Assembly: GCF_004145845.1 (NCBI RefSeq) | Contig: NZ_SELP01000008.1 | Span: 62,001 to 126,000, forward strand | DNA from: Loktanella sp. IMCC34160 | GTDB taxonomy: Bacteria; Pseudomonadota; Alphaproteobacteria; Rhodobacterales; Rhodobacteraceae | DNA length: 64,000 nucleotides | Direction: 5' to 3' | Part shown: positions 16,962-25,906 of the stretch, piece after piece | Layout of the letters: each line of letters starts with the position of its first letter | Numbering within the stretch: the stretch's first letter is position 1 | Made by a program: the position numbers and the translations under genes | Notes under the pieces: generated by a model | Database searches by the model: none | What the model was told of the DNA's origin: nothing | Seen by the model: the letters and a program-made list of their open reading frames with translations, nothing else

Positions 16962-18203
16962 CTATGTGGTGAAGGTCACTTTCAATGCCTTCGGGCCGCG
17001 CACGGACAGGCCGGTTTTGTAGATCGGGGCCTCTTCGGCCAGTTCGATCCGGCTGAACCGGTCGAACAATTGGCCAAAGACCACCTCCATGTCGATCCGG
17101 GCCAATTGGTTCCCAAGGCAGAAATGGGCGCCGCCGCCAAAGGCCAGATGCCGGTTGGGGTTGCGCCCCACGTCAAAGGTCTCGGGCAGGTCAAAGGCCG
17201 CCGGGTCGCGGTTGGCGGCCCCGTAAAGTACGCCGATCCGGTCGCCGCGATGGAAGGTCTTCCCGGCCACCTCGCAGTCTTCCGTCGCATAGCGGTGGAA
17301 GAATGGCAGGGGGCTTTCATAGCGAAACATCTCCTGAATGGCGGTCGGCATCAGCCCCCGGTCGTCCCGCAGCCGTCGCATCTGATCCGGGTGGCGCAGG
17401 AGCGCGTGCATACCGGACCCCAGAACGTCGATGGTTGACCCGTGGCCCGCCATCAGGATCAACATGCAGGTGGAAATCAGCTCGTCCTCGGACAGATCGC
17501 CCCGGTCCAGTGCCCCGATCAGCGAGGTCAGGATGCCGTCGTCTGGTTCCGTCCGGCGCAGTTTCATCAAGTCCAGAAGGTAGTGATAGAAATCGGTGAC
17601 AGCCTGTTCCGCCTTGGCCTTCTTCGCATCGGTGCGGTCGATATCAAAATAGCTGACGGTATCTTCGGACCATTGCCGCAGCTGGGGGCAGTCTTCATCC
17701 GGCACCCCGATTACCCGGCCGATCACATGGCCCGGAATATGGGCCGCGAAGTCGCCGATGAAATCTATGGTCCCCTTGTCCGCAACCTCGTCTACCAGAC
17801 CCGCCACGAAGGTTTCGATCATGCCGCGCTGACCGGCTAGATGGGTCTTGGTGAATTCTCGAAACACCAGTTTGCGCAGCCGGTCGTGCACCGGCCCGTC
17901 ACTGTCCAGAAGGCTGAACTGCACGAAGCGTTCGTGGTTTGGCATATCGTGAAAATTCTCGGCCCGTTGCTGGGCGGCGCGGTCCTCGTCTGACATGAAG
18001 GCGTCGGATGCCCGGACCATCGTCTTGTCCTGAACGACCCGGTTCACATCTTCAAACCGCGAAACCAGCCAGATGTCGAAATCATCAAACCGAACCGGGC
18101 CGGGCTGGGCGCGCAGATCCGCGTAGGCCGGGTAGGGGTCTTGGGCGAAAGCGGGCGAAAGGGGATCGAAGGACGGGGGCAGGTCTGACATGGCTGTATC
18201 CAT
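16962..18203 (-). CDS. Cytochrome P450
   Basis: A 413-residue soluble bacterial P450. Visible marks are the I-helix AGHGST (oxygen-binding Thr), the K-helix EMFRYESP (ExxR) and the heme-binding loop FGGGAHFCLGNQLAR with the axial Cys. The order and length match class I P450s related to CYP107/CYP150-like families; the subfamily and substrate cannot be told. No ferredoxin or ferredoxin reductase gene is adjacent, so redox partners must lie elsewhere. The ATG at 18203 (MDTAMSDL) follows GGAA; an ATG four codons downstream (18191) is possible. A terminator separates it from ald upstream, so it has its own promoter. Confidence 0.9.
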   Translation of the reverse strand: MDTAMSDLPPSFDPLSPAFAQDPYPAYADLRAQPGPVRFDDFDIWLVSRFEDVNRVVQDKTMVRASDAFMSDEDRAAQQRAENFHDMPNHERFVQFSLLDSDGPVHDRLRKLVFREFTKTHLAGQRGMIETFVAGLVDEVADKGTIDFIGDFAAHIPGHVIGRVIGVPDEDCPQLRQWSEDTVSYFDIDRTDAKKAKAEQAVTDFYHYLLDLMKLRRTEPDDGILTSLIGALDRGDLSEDELISTCMLILMAGHGSTIDVLGSGMHALLRHPDQMRRLRDDRGLMPTAIQEMFRYESPLPFFHRYATEDCEVAGKTFHRGDRIGVLYGAANRDPAAFDLPETFDVGRNPNRHLAFGGGAHFCLGNQLARIDMEVVFGQLFDRFSRIELAEEAPIYKTGLSVRGPKALKVTFTT

Positions 18204-18232
18204 TTTTTCCAAGCATGGCACAGGCCAGATGC

Positions 18233-18267
18233 AAAAGAGAAGGCCCGCCGGGAGGGTGGCGGGCCTT
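18233..18267 (-). terminator. Rho-independent terminator of ald
   Basis: Perfect ten-base-pair stem AAGGCCCGCC / GGCGGGCCTT; on the minus strand it is followed by TCTCTTTTGC. Confidence 0.85.
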
Positions 18268-18293
18268 CTTGTGGTTCGCAGATGCGTTCGGAC

Positions 18294-19409
18294 CTACTTG
18301 ATCGCCAGTTGCGGCGACAGAACGTCGATCCCAAGGGCCTCGCCAACTGCGTAGTAGGTCAGTTGACCGGCGTGGACGTTCAGACCGTTCAGCAGATGCT
18401 TGTCGTCTGCGCAGGCCTGTTTCCAGCCCTTGTTCGCCAGCGCCATCATGAAGGGCATGGTGGCATTGCCAAGCGCGATGGTGGAGGTGCGGGCCACCGC
18501 GCCGGGCATGTTGGCCACGCAGTAATGCATGATGCCATCCACGTCATAGATCGGGTCCTGGTGGGTCGTCGCGCGGGAGGTTTCAAAGCACCCGCCCTGG
18601 TCGATCGCCACGTCAACCAGAACCGCGCCGGGCTTCAGTTCCGACAGCTGGTCGCGCTTGATCAGCTTGGGCGCGGCGGCGCCCGGGATCAACACGGCAC
18701 CGATGATCATGTCGGCCTGACGGGCCAGGTCGATGGTGTTGCCGGCGCTGGCGTAGGAGGTCTTGAAGGTGCCGCCAAAGACGTCGTCAAGGTAACGCAG
18801 GCGGGGCAGGGACCGGTCCAGAACGGTCACATCGGCGCCCATACCGGCGGCGATCTTGGCCGCGTGGGTGCCGACGACACCGCCGCCGATCACCACGACC
18901 TTGGCCGGGCCGACGCCCGGAACGCCGCCCATCAGGACGCCGCGGCCGCCATTGGCCTTTTGCAGGGTCCAGCTGCCAACCTGCGGCGCCAGACGGCCCG
19001 CAACTTCGGACATCGGGGCCAGCAGGGGCAGGCCGCCGCGGTCGTCGGTCACGGTTTCATAGGCGATGGCGGTGCAGCCCGAAGCCAGAAGGTCCTTCGT
19101 CTGTTCCGGATCGGGCGCAAGGTGCAGGTAGGTGAACAGAAGCTGGCCTTCGCGCAGCATCTTGCGTTCGCCAGCCTGCGGCTCTTTCACCTTCACGATC
19201 ATGTCGGCGGCGTCGAAGACCTCTTTTGCCGTGCCGGCGATCTTGGCGCCAACGGCGATGTAGTCCTCATCGGCAAAGCCAGCGCCAGCACCGGCGTTGG
19301 TTTCGATGGTGACGGTGTGACCGGCCAAAATGGCCTCGTGCGCAGCGTTCGGGGTCATCCCGACCCGGAATTCCTGCGGCTTGATTTCCTTTGGGCAACC
19401 GATGTGCAT
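18294..19409 (-). CDS. ald: Alanine dehydrogenase
   Basis: A 371-residue NAD-dependent L-alanine dehydrogenase, which interconverts alanine with pyruvate and ammonia. It starts MHIGCPKEIKPQEFRVGMTP (substrate arginine and lysine region), has the catalytic-site YLHLAPDPEQ region, the NAD-binding loop GGGVVGTHAAKIAAGMGADV and the C-terminal VDVAIDQGGCFETSRATTHQ. Full family length. The gene diverges from an Lrp-type regulator gene 161 bases away, a common arrangement in alphaproteobacteria where the regulator responds to alanine. Confidence 0.95.
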   Translation of the reverse strand: MHIGCPKEIKPQEFRVGMTPNAAHEAILAGHTVTIETNAGAGAGFADEDYIAVGAKIAGTAKEVFDAADMIVKVKEPQAGERKMLREGQLLFTYLHLAPDPEQTKDLLASGCTAIAYETVTDDRGGLPLLAPMSEVAGRLAPQVGSWTLQKANGGRGVLMGGVPGVGPAKVVVIGGGVVGTHAAKIAAGMGADVTVLDRSLPRLRYLDDVFGGTFKTSYASAGNTIDLARQADMIIGAVLIPGAAAPKLIKRDQLSELKPGAVLVDVAIDQGGCFETSRATTHQDPIYDVDGIMHYCVANMPGAVARTSTIALGNATMPFMMALANKGWKQACADDKHLLNGLNVHAGQLTYYAVGEALGIDVLSPQLAIK

Positions 19410-19512
19410 TTGGGCGTCCTCCTCGTCCCCCGGGGCAGGGGGAGTGTTTTCATCTGAACCGACTGTCGCGCGTCCCTATTGCAATTGCTTGGGGATTCTT
19501 TGTATAGCGGGA

Positions 19513-19523
19513 CGAAATTTTCG
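19513..19523. promoter_or_regulatory. Small palindrome in the ald-lrp divergent region
   Basis: CGAAATTTTCG is an 11-base palindrome in the AT-rich centre of the 161-base region between ald and the Lrp-type gene. Lrp-family operators are AT-rich and weakly palindromic, so it is a reasonable but unproven site. TATA-like hexamers lie on both sides. Confidence 0.35.
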
Positions 19524-19570
19524 AATGTTTGTGCGTGTATATCGAAAAAGTTAGGAAAGGCGTGCGCGAG

Positions 19571-20029
19571 ATGGAACTGGATCACATTGATCGTCGACTC
19601 CTTGAGGCCCTTCAGAAGGATGGCCGCATGTCGAATGCGGAACTGTCCGAACAGGTGAACCTGTCGCCTTCGGCCTGCCACCGCCGGGTTCAGCGGCTGG
19701 AAAAGGACGGGTTCATCAAAGGCTATGTCGCGCTTCTGTCGCCGCGCCGTCTTGGCCGCCCGTCGCTGGTATTTGTCGAGATCACGCTCAGCGGGCAGGC
19801 CGACGAAATCCTTGATGCTTTCGAAAAGGCCGTGGCGCGGGTTCCGGATGTGCTGGAATGTCACCTGATGGCCGGGTCGGCGGACTACTTGCTCAAGGTC
19901 GTTGCGCGCGACACGGACGATTTTGCGCGTATCCACCGACAGTATCTGGCGACCTTGCCGGGGGTGCAGACCATGCAATCCTCTTTTGCGCTGCGCACGG
20001 TTCGCCAGACCACGGCCCTTCCGGTCTGA
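19571..20029 (+). CDS. Lrp/AsnC family transcriptional regulator (probable ald regulator)
   Basis: A 152-residue regulator with an N-terminal winged helix-turn-helix (MSNAELSEQVNLSPSACHRR at about residues 19-38) and a C-terminal RAM effector domain (LECHLMAGSADYLLKVVARD). The ATG at 19571 gives the family start MELDHIDRRLLEAL; AGGAAAGG lies about ten bases upstream. Its divergence from ald suggests it controls alanine dehydrogenase in response to alanine, by analogy with AldR/BkdR-type systems; this is inference. Confidence 0.88.
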   Translation: MELDHIDRRLLEALQKDGRMSNAELSEQVNLSPSACHRRVQRLEKDGFIKGYVALLSPRRLGRPSLVFVEITLSGQADEILDAFEKAVARVPDVLECHLMAGSADYLLKVVARDTDDFARIHRQYLATLPGVQTMQSSFALRTVRQTTALPV

Positions 20030-20037
20030 GCGGGCAA

Positions 20038-20068
20038 AGAAAAACCCCCGTGGCCAGGCCGCGGGGGT
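20038..20068 (-). terminator. Rho-independent terminator of rpsU
   Basis: A stem of about 12 bp, ACCCCCGTGGCC with GGCCGCGGGGGT (one G-U/A-C position), followed on the minus strand by TTTTTCTTT. It may also stop the convergent Lrp-type gene. Confidence 0.85.
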
Positions 20069-20101
20069 AATCCGAATCGTTCTCAGGCGATCAAGGGGTG
20101 C

Positions 20102-20308
20102 TTAGAGCAGACCCTCGCGCTGTGCCTTCTTACGAGCCAGCTTGCGCTGACGGCGGATGGCTTCTGCCTTCTCGCGCGCCTTGCGGATGGAGGGCTTCTC
20201 GAAGTGCTGACGCAGCTTCATTTCACGGAAGACACCTTCACGCTGCAGCTTTTTCTTGAGGGCACGAAGTGCCTGATCGACGTTGTTGTCGCGAACGCTA
20301 ACCTGCAT
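20102..20308 (-). CDS. rpsU: 30S ribosomal protein S21
   Basis: A 68-residue bS21: [20 protein letters not shown] at the start and a highly basic C-terminus ([20 protein letters not shown]). It helps mRNA binding in initiation. AAAGGTGG lies upstream of the ATG. A single-gene unit with its own terminator, divergent from the COQ9-family gene. Confidence 0.95.
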   Translation of the reverse strand: MQVSVRDNNVDQALRALKKKLQREGVFREMKLRQHFEKPSIRKAREKAEAIRRQRKLARKKAQREGLL

Positions 20309-20415
20309 GTGGTTTTCACCACCTTTCTAAGTTGGATTTGCAAAAAGATTGCAGGAGCCGCGCCTATAGCAACTCCCCCGTGGTTTGTCTAGTGTATGCT
20401 CCGAAGGAGACCGCT

Positions 20416-21135
20416 ATGGATGCCACCGTGACCGCACCGCAGATTTCCGAACAGAAGCAACGGCTTCTGGATGCGATCCTGCCACACGTTCCGTTTGACG
20501 GCTGGACCGACGCCGCATGGGCCGCGGCCCTTGCCGATCTGGGCGTGTCAGAGGCCGAAGGGCGGTTGATTGCGCCGCGGGGCTCTGTCGATCTGGCCGT
20601 GGCCTATCATCAGGCAGGCGACGCGGCGATGCTGGACCGGGCAACGGCAGAGGACCTGTCAACGCTGCGCTATTCCGAACGTGTCGCGCGGCTGATCCGC
20701 CTGCGTCTTGACGGGGCCGACCGAGAGGTCGTGCGCCGGGGCACGGCCCTGTTCGCCATGCCGCATCACGCGGCCGAAGGGGCGGCGCTGATCTGGGGCA
20801 CCGCCGATCTGATCTGGCGGGCGCTTGGCGATACCTCGGATGATCTGAACTGGTATTCAAAGCGGGCGATCCTGTCGGGCGTCTACGGGTCGACCGTCTT
20901 GTTCTGGCTCGGGGATGACAGTGGTGGGGTGGATACAGATGCCTTCATCGACCGCCGCATTGCCGATGTCATGCGGTTCGAGAAGTTCAAGGCGGACGCG
21001 CGGGAAAACCCACTTTTGAAACCCTTCGCCGCCGGGCTTGATCGCCTGTTTTCCGGTGTCCGCGCCCCGGCGGGGCGTGCCGTGCCGGACGATCTGCCAG
21101 GGCATTGGTCCCCGTCGACGGGGGGCGAGCAATGA
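20416..21135 (+). CDS. COQ9 family protein (ubiquinone biosynthesis accessory factor)
   Basis: A 239-residue protein of the COQ9 family, lipid-binding TetR-fold proteins that present ubiquinone precursors to hydroxylases. Recognisable parts are an N-terminal helical region with LLDAILPHVPFDGWTDAAW, YHQAGDAAM, RIRLRLDGA-like spacing and a C-terminal domain with DLNWYSKRAILSGVYGSTVLFW. AAGGAG precedes the ATG at 20416. The stop overlaps the start of a quinone oxidoreductase gene in ATGA, which fits a shared quinone theme. Confidence 0.85.
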   Translation: MDATVTAPQISEQKQRLLDAILPHVPFDGWTDAAWAAALADLGVSEAEGRLIAPRGSVDLAVAYHQAGDAAMLDRATAEDLSTLRYSERVARLIRLRLDGADREVVRRGTALFAMPHHAAEGAALIWGTADLIWRALGDTSDDLNWYSKRAILSGVYGSTVLFWLGDDSGGVDTDAFIDRRIADVMRFEKFKADARENPLLKPFAAGLDRLFSGVRAPAGRAVPDDLPGHWSPSTGGEQ

Positions 21136-22121
21136 TCCCCGAAACCATGCGCGCAATCGAGATTTCCAAGCCGGGCGGGCCCGAGGTTCTGGTTGAAACC
21201 ACGCGGCCGGTTCCGACACCCGGTGTGGGGCAGGTTCTGTTGCGCGTGGCCTATGCCGGGGTGAACCGCCCCGATGCCCTGCAACGCGCGGGCCTTTACG
21301 CCCCACCGCCCACGGCAAGCGACCTGCCGGGACTGGAAGCCTCGGGCGAGGTGGTGGCGGTTGGGTCGGGCGTCGAAGGCGTGGCGAAAGGGGATTTCGT
21401 CTGTGCACTTCTGCCCGGCGGCGGCTATGCGGAGTATGTCGTCACGCCTGCAGCGCATTGCCTGCCTGTTCCCGGTGAGTTGACCCTTGAACAAGCGGCC
21501 TGCCTTCCCGAGACTTTCTTCACCGTCTGGTCCAATGTCTTCATGCGTGGCGGACTGCGGGGGGGTGAGCGGTTCCTTGTCCATGGGGGATCGTCCGGCA
21601 TCGGCACAACCGCGATTCAATTGGCGCGGGCCTTTGGGGCACGGGTCTTTGCCACTGCGGGCTCAGACGCTAAATGCGCCGCTTGTGTTGAGCTAGGTGC
21701 AGAACGTGCGATCAATTATCGGCAAGAGGATTTCGTGGATGTCCTGCGGGCCGAAGGCGGCGCGAACCTGATCCTCGACATGGTCGGCGGGTCCTATATC
21801 GCAAGAAATATCAAGACCCTGGCGGATGATGGGCGGCTGGTCCAGATCGCCTTCCTGCAAGGTCCGAAGGCCGAAATCAACTTTGCTCAGATGATGATGC
21901 GGCGGTTGACGATCACCGGCAGCACCTTGCGCCCGCAGTCGGACCTCTCCAAGGCGCGGATCGCGGAAGAGCTGGAGGCGCAGGTCTGGCCGCTGATTGC
22001 CGCGGGTCGGGTGGCGCCGGTCATGGACAGTTCGTTCGCGCTGGCCGACGCGGCCAAGGCCCATGCAAAAATGGAAGCCGGGGACCACATCGGAAAGATC
22101 GTGCTGAAGGTGGCGGACTAG
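21132..22121 (+). CDS. NAD(P)H quinone oxidoreductase, PIG3-like (zinc-free MDR family)
   Basis: A 329-residue medium-chain reductase of the quinone oxidoreductase/PIG3 type. It has MRAIEISKPGGPEVL at the start, the VNRPDALQRAGLY substrate-domain segment, and a nucleotide-binding loop GGSSGIGTTAIQLARAFG. The zinc-ligand set of alcohol dehydrogenases is missing, as expected for QOR proteins. Translationally coupled to the COQ9-family gene (ATGA overlap). Its stop shares a CTAG with the convergent RNase gene. Confidence 0.88.
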   Translation: MIPETMRAIEISKPGGPEVLVETTRPVPTPGVGQVLLRVAYAGVNRPDALQRAGLYAPPPTASDLPGLEASGEVVAVGSGVEGVAKGDFVCALLPGGGYAEYVVTPAAHCLPVPGELTLEQAACLPETFFTVWSNVFMRGGLRGGERFLVHGGSSGIGTTAIQLARAFGARVFATAGSDAKCAACVELGAERAINYRQEDFVDVLRAEGGANLILDMVGGSYIARNIKTLADDGRLVQIAFLQGPKAEINFAQMMMRRLTITGSTLRPQSDLSKARIAEELEAQVWPLIAAGRVAPVMDSSFALADAAKAHAKMEAGDHIGKIVLKVAD

Positions 22122-22753
22122 CGCAGCGGCTGAAACAGGGCGTCATCCAGGGTGCAATCCCGGATCACGTCAGCCCCACAACGGCGCGGTTCCAGCGACC
22201 GGTTCAGGCAGATCCGCGCCTCTTGTATCTGGCCGGATCGGCAGGTGATGGTGATCTGGTCTGCCGAAAGGTCCGGATTGTCGCGCAGGAAGGCCTGTTC
22301 GACCACCGAAGCCGGCAGGGTCACCGGGTTTTGCAGGCGGCGGAAGAGCTCGGGCCGGACGATCCGGCCATAGGCCTCACGCGAGAGGGCGAAATAATCT
22401 TCGGGGGATAGCCCGCTGCACACCCCGTGCTTGCGCCACTGATGCCAGGCCAGCCCGCTGGTTCCCATAATATCGGCCATCGCCCCCGTCTGGCCCCGGC
22501 CGGGAGCGTTGAAGCCGGTGCGGCAATAATCCGGCCAGCCCCGTTCGTATTGCGGCCATAGCCCATGCAGGACCCATCCGAACCCGCTGTCCGCATCGCA
22601 TTGCGGGGAATTGCGCGCATCCCCTTCCAGATCGCACCAGTTGGGCGACCATGACAGGGACAACACGTAATAGTCGAAGTCCCCCGCCGTCCCATCGGCG
22701 CGGGCGGCGGAAATTTGCAGGCACAGCAAGAGCAGGGAAATCAGACGAACCAT
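22118..22753 (-). CDS. Secreted ribonuclease T2
   Basis: A 211-residue RNase T2-family protein. A signal peptide (MVRLISLLLLCLQISAARAD) is followed by LSLSWSPNWC, catalytic motif CAS I HGLWPQ (residues 63-68) and CAS II HQWRKHG (104-110), with Gln in the position most often Glu, a variation allowed in the family. Cysteines are spaced for disulfides, which fits a periplasmic or secreted enzyme that degrades RNA to 3'-nucleotides. The frame is open far upstream, but the signal peptide fixes the start at 22753. Confidence 0.88.
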   Translation of the reverse strand: MVRLISLLLLCLQISAARADGTAGDFDYYVLSLSWSPNWCDLEGDARNSPQCDADSGFGWVLHGLWPQYERGWPDYCRTGFNAPGRGQTGAMADIMGTSGLAWHQWRKHGVCSGLSPEDYFALSREAYGRIVRPELFRRLQNPVTLPASVVEQAFLRDNPDLSADQITITCRSGQIQEARICLNRSLEPRRCGADVIRDCTLDDALFQPLR

Positions 22754-22879
22754 TTTGATCTTTTCACTTGTTCCACGAAAGACTATACAGCGCCCGAGTT
22801 CCCCGACAACGAGAACTGGGCCCCTGCGGTCCGCCCCAGATCCGGGGCACGGGGAAGGCATGGATTTAGGAGACGCTTG

Positions 22880-23662
22880 ATGTCTGACAAACCGATCATG
22901 GCGAAGGCCACCGCGGTCTGGCTCGTGGATAACACGACCATCACCTTCAAACAGATTGCCGACTTCGTGGGAATGCACGAGTTGGAGATTCAGGGCATCG
23001 CCGACGGCGACGTGGCGGTTGGCGTGAAGGGGTTCGACCCGATCGCGAACAACCAACTGACCCAGGAAGAGATCGACAAGGCCGAGGCCAGCCCGCTGCA
23101 CAAGCTGAAGCTGAAGTTCAACCCCTCCGCCGTGGGCGAGGAAAAGCGGCGTGGCCCGCGCTACACCCCGCTGTCCAAGCGGCAGGACCGTCCGGCTGCC
23201 ATCCTGTGGCTGGTAAAGTTCCACCCGGAACTGTCCGACAGCCAAGTCGGCAAACTGGTGGGCACCACCAAGCCGACCATCCAGGCGATTCGCGAGCGGA
23301 CCCACTGGAACATCGGTAACATCCAACCGATCGATCCGGTCGCGCTGGGCCTGTGCAAGCAGTCGGAACTGGATGCCGCCGTGCAGAAGGCCAACGCCAA
23401 GAAGGCCAAGGAAGGCGGCGTGATGTCCGACGACGAGCGGCGCAAGCTGGTGTCGACCGAACAGTCGCTGGGCATGGATCCGGAACCGCGGATTCCCACG
23501 GCCATTTCCGGGCTTGAAACCTTCACCCTGTCCGACAGCGGTACCGACCCGCGTGGCGACGAGGAGGAAGAAGACGACCGCACCGACAGCGATTTCGCCG
23601 ATGCCGACAGCTTCTTCAACCTGCCGGGTGACGACGAGGATGATGACGACGACGACCGGTAA
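22880..23662 (+). CDS. trcR: TrcR, DUF1013 cell-cycle transcriptional regulator
   Basis: A 260-residue DUF1013 protein, an alphaproteobacteria-specific family now annotated as cell-cycle regulator TrcR. The N-terminal part has MAKATAVWLVDNTTITFKQI and FVGMHELEIQGIADG, a helix-turn-helix-like segment lies in GKLVGTTKPTIQAIRERTHW, and the C-terminus ends in a very acidic tail (residues 235-260). TAGGAG precedes the ATG at 22880. The neighbouring mipZ is another cell-cycle gene of the same group. Confidence 0.85.
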   Translation: MSDKPIMAKATAVWLVDNTTITFKQIADFVGMHELEIQGIADGDVAVGVKGFDPIANNQLTQEEIDKAEASPLHKLKLKFNPSAVGEEKRRGPRYTPLSKRQDRPAAILWLVKFHPELSDSQVGKLVGTTKPTIQAIRERTHWNIGNIQPIDPVALGLCKQSELDAAVQKANAKKAKEGGVMSDDERRKLVSTEQSLGMDPEPRIPTAISGLETFTLSDSGTDPRGDEEEEDDRTDSDFADADSFFNLPGDDEDDDDDDR

Positions 23663-23684
23663 ACCGGTCTGACGTCGACGATTG

Positions 23685-23715
23685 AAAGCCCCGGCCATCG
23701 CGCCGGGGCTTTTTT
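23685..23715 (+). terminator. Rho-independent terminator of trcR
   Basis: Stem AAAGCCCCGGC / GCCGGGGCTTT with a six-base loop and a run of six T. Confidence 0.92.
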
Positions 23716-23737
23716 GTTGGACCGCTGAAGGTGTGCC

Positions 23738-24724
23738 CTAGCCGGTTTTCTTGCGCGTGTTCTGAAACCGCCGTGCCAGAAGGATCAGCCCGCCAATCAC
23801 ACCCACAAGAAGATAGTCGATCGCGGGGATGCGGATCACCTCGTTCAGATTTGCCCAGCCCCGGTCCGAATAGATCAGGACAATGGCAAGGGCATAGACC
23901 GCGACGAACCCGGCCCGGACGACGCGCGACAGGCCAAGGCCGTGCATCTGGGTGATGACGAAGACGCCCGCAAAGCCGAAGAAGAACATCGGCCAAAATT
24001 CCTGCCCCGCCACGAGGGCCACCGTCGTGCCGTGAACCAAAACCGAGACCTCGAGCACAAGCGTCCACCAGCGGTTGGTATGCACACGCGTGAAGACCAG
24101 CGCGCCCTGAATCATCAGGAAGAAGGTATAAAGAAACCCCAGAAGGTGGCCGAGCGTGGTTTCCATCGGGTGGAACCAGTAGGTGTAGGTGACGGCCCAG
24201 GCGAAATAATAGCCGTGATAGCGGATCAGCACCTGCCGCGCCCCGGCCAGCCATCCGCCGCCGTGGCCGAAGAACAAACCGCGCCGGGGGGCTTCGATGA
24301 TCAGCACGATCACCAGAAGAAAGATCACCGAAAGCTGGGAGGAAAAGACAGAGGTGTCCTGTGCCAGCCCATCATACCAGACGGCGGTTTGCAGATAGTG
24401 CAACAGGCCAAATCCCAGCATTCCGAACAGGCCGATCACGTTGACCGGATGCAGCCGGGTTCGGTCGCGCAATCGGTCCCGGTGTCGTTGGGCCCAGGCG
24501 ATCAACCCCCAGAAAAACAACTGGTGCAGGGCGTAGAACCCCCAGGCGGTCAGTTGGCCCATCGTGGTTTGTTCTGGCAGTTTCCAATAGTACCACGCGG
24601 CCCCCTGATCCGGCAGAAGATCGACCTGCGACAGGATAGGTTCCAGCAAAAGGATCGCGGCCGTCAGAGCACAGGCTGCAATGACGGCGATCCAGAATGT
24701 GCGCCAAAGGGGGGAAAGTGTCAT
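23738..24724 (-). CDS. Uncharacterised multi-pass inner-membrane protein
   Basis: A 328-residue protein with about nine hydrophobic segments across its length and short loops. Aromatic and histidine-rich patches (FYALHQLFFWG, HYLQTAVWYDGLAQD, YHGYYFAWAVTYTYWFH) recur at the membrane edges. I do not recognise the family and see no transporter signature. It is transcribed in the same direction as mipZ, 51 bases downstream of it, so cotranscription is likely. Its role could be linked to the envelope, but nothing in the sequence proves that. Confidence 0.7.
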   Translation of the reverse strand: MTLSPLWRTFWIAVIAACALTAAILLLEPILSQVDLLPDQGAAWYYWKLPEQTTMGQLTAWGFYALHQLFFWGLIAWAQRHRDRLRDRTRLHPVNVIGLFGMLGFGLLHYLQTAVWYDGLAQDTSVFSSQLSVIFLLVIVLIIEAPRRGLFFGHGGGWLAGARQVLIRYHGYYFAWAVTYTYWFHPMETTLGHLLGFLYTFFLMIQGALVFTRVHTNRWWTLVLEVSVLVHGTTVALVAGQEFWPMFFFGFAGVFVITQMHGLGLSRVVRAGFVAVYALAIVLIYSDRGWANLNEVIRIPAIDYLLVGVIGGLILLARRFQNTRKKTG

Positions 24725-24775
24725 ATGGCCCTCAGTTCACTTTACGGGTGATACGGGGACGCAGGCCCTTTCGGA

Positions 24776-25585
24776 TCAGAAATCGACGGAAACGCCGGGC
24801 AGGTTCAGCGACTTGATCAGGTCGCGCAACTCCTGCCGGGCAGCCACGTTCGAGATATTCAACTGGGTCACCCCGACATCGCGCAGGTCCAGAAGGGTCA
24901 GGCCGCGGGGAAAGAGTTCGCGGAAGATCACCCGTTCATTGAAGCCCGGGGCAGTGCGGAACCCGATCCGGCGCGACAGCTTGTTCAGCGCCGCTTCCAT
25001 CTTTTGCTTGTTGACCATGTTCTGTGCGCCAAGACGGTTGCGCACCACGACCCAGTCGATCGGCGGAAGGCCGGCCTGTGCCCGAAGTTGGCGGGCGTTC
25101 CAGACCATTTCCGAATAGACCGATGGGCCGGTGATATTCTCGCCCGCGCTGTCCACATGGGCGAGCAGGTCGAAGTCGATGAAACTGTCGTTCAGCGGTG
25201 TGATCAGCGTGTCGGCCAGCGAATGCGCAACCTGACTAAGCCGGGTGTGCGACCCGGGGCAGTCGATCAGGATGAAATCCACGTCAGGTTCCAGCCCTGC
25301 GACCGCTGCGGACAGCCGGTGGTCGAAGACGTTTTCGCCCGGCTTCAGGCTGGCCTGATCAATCTCGGGCAGTTCATGATAGCTGGGCGACGGCAGGTCG
25401 AGCCCTTCAGCCGCAAGGAAGGCCTGCCGGTTCTGGACATAGCGCCCCAGCGTCTTTTGCCGCAGGTCAAGGTCCAGCGTGCCGACTTTGTGCCCCATCC
25501 GGGCCAGCGCCGTGGCCACGTGCATGGAGACGGTCGACTTTCCCGCGCCGCCCTTTTCATTGCCCACTACGATGATATGCGCCAC
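24776..25585 (-). CDS. mipZ: MipZ, division-plane positioning ATPase
   Basis: A 269-residue ParA/MinD-type ATPase. The deviant Walker A motif KGGAGKST is at residues 11-18, DLDLRQKTLGRY follows as switch I, and FILIDCPGS is the Walker B/switch II region. The sequence and length match MipZ of Caulobacter and its relatives, which forms polar gradients with ParB and inhibits FtsZ polymerisation so division occurs at midcell. MipZ, rather than a plasmid ParA, is supported by the DLRQKT segment and the lack of a parB neighbour. Confidence 0.92.
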   Translation of the reverse strand: MAHIIVVGNEKGGAGKSTVSMHVATALARMGHKVGTLDLDLRQKTLGRYVQNRQAFLAAEGLDLPSPSYHELPEIDQASLKPGENVFDHRLSAAVAGLEPDVDFILIDCPGSHTRLSQVAHSLADTLITPLNDSFIDFDLLAHVDSAGENITGPSVYSEMVWNARQLRAQAGLPPIDWVVVRNRLGAQNMVNKQKMEAALNKLSRRIGFRTAPGFNERVIFRELFPRGLTLLDLRDVGVTQLNISNVAARQELRDLIKSLNLPGVSVDF

Positions 25586-25906
25586 TGCCTGATCCCCGTT
25601 GTTCCTGCGCCGACACTATATGTTGGGCTAGGACCCGGGAAAAGCGCTGGCGTTGCTGCGCCTGCAAAATATCGGGGGTTGACTTGTTTGTGCATCAGCC
25701 CCATTTGCAGCCAGTCCGAACACCACTGCCGCGTGAGCAGTGCGCCCCCGGATGGGGCTGCGAAGGTGACGGACATTCTGGTTCCCACGGTCACGCAGGG
25801 GTGCCGCGTTCTGGCGGTTTGGGGCAATCCGGCCCTGCATCAGCCCAGCGCGCAACCCATCACCCCGCCGCGATGTCGCGGTTCGGGGACCGAAAGGACT
25901 GTATTG
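25586..25906. other. Divergent intergenic region, mipZ / DEAD-box helicase
   Basis: This gap holds no convincing gene. On the minus strand a TATAGT hexamer at 25615-25620 has a TTTTCC 17 bases upstream and could be the mipZ promoter. On the plus strand TTGACT at 25679-25684 has no good -10 box at the usual distance. The helicase transcript may have a leader of up to 200 bases, as cold-induced helicase genes often do, but this is not demonstrable here. Confidence 0.4.
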
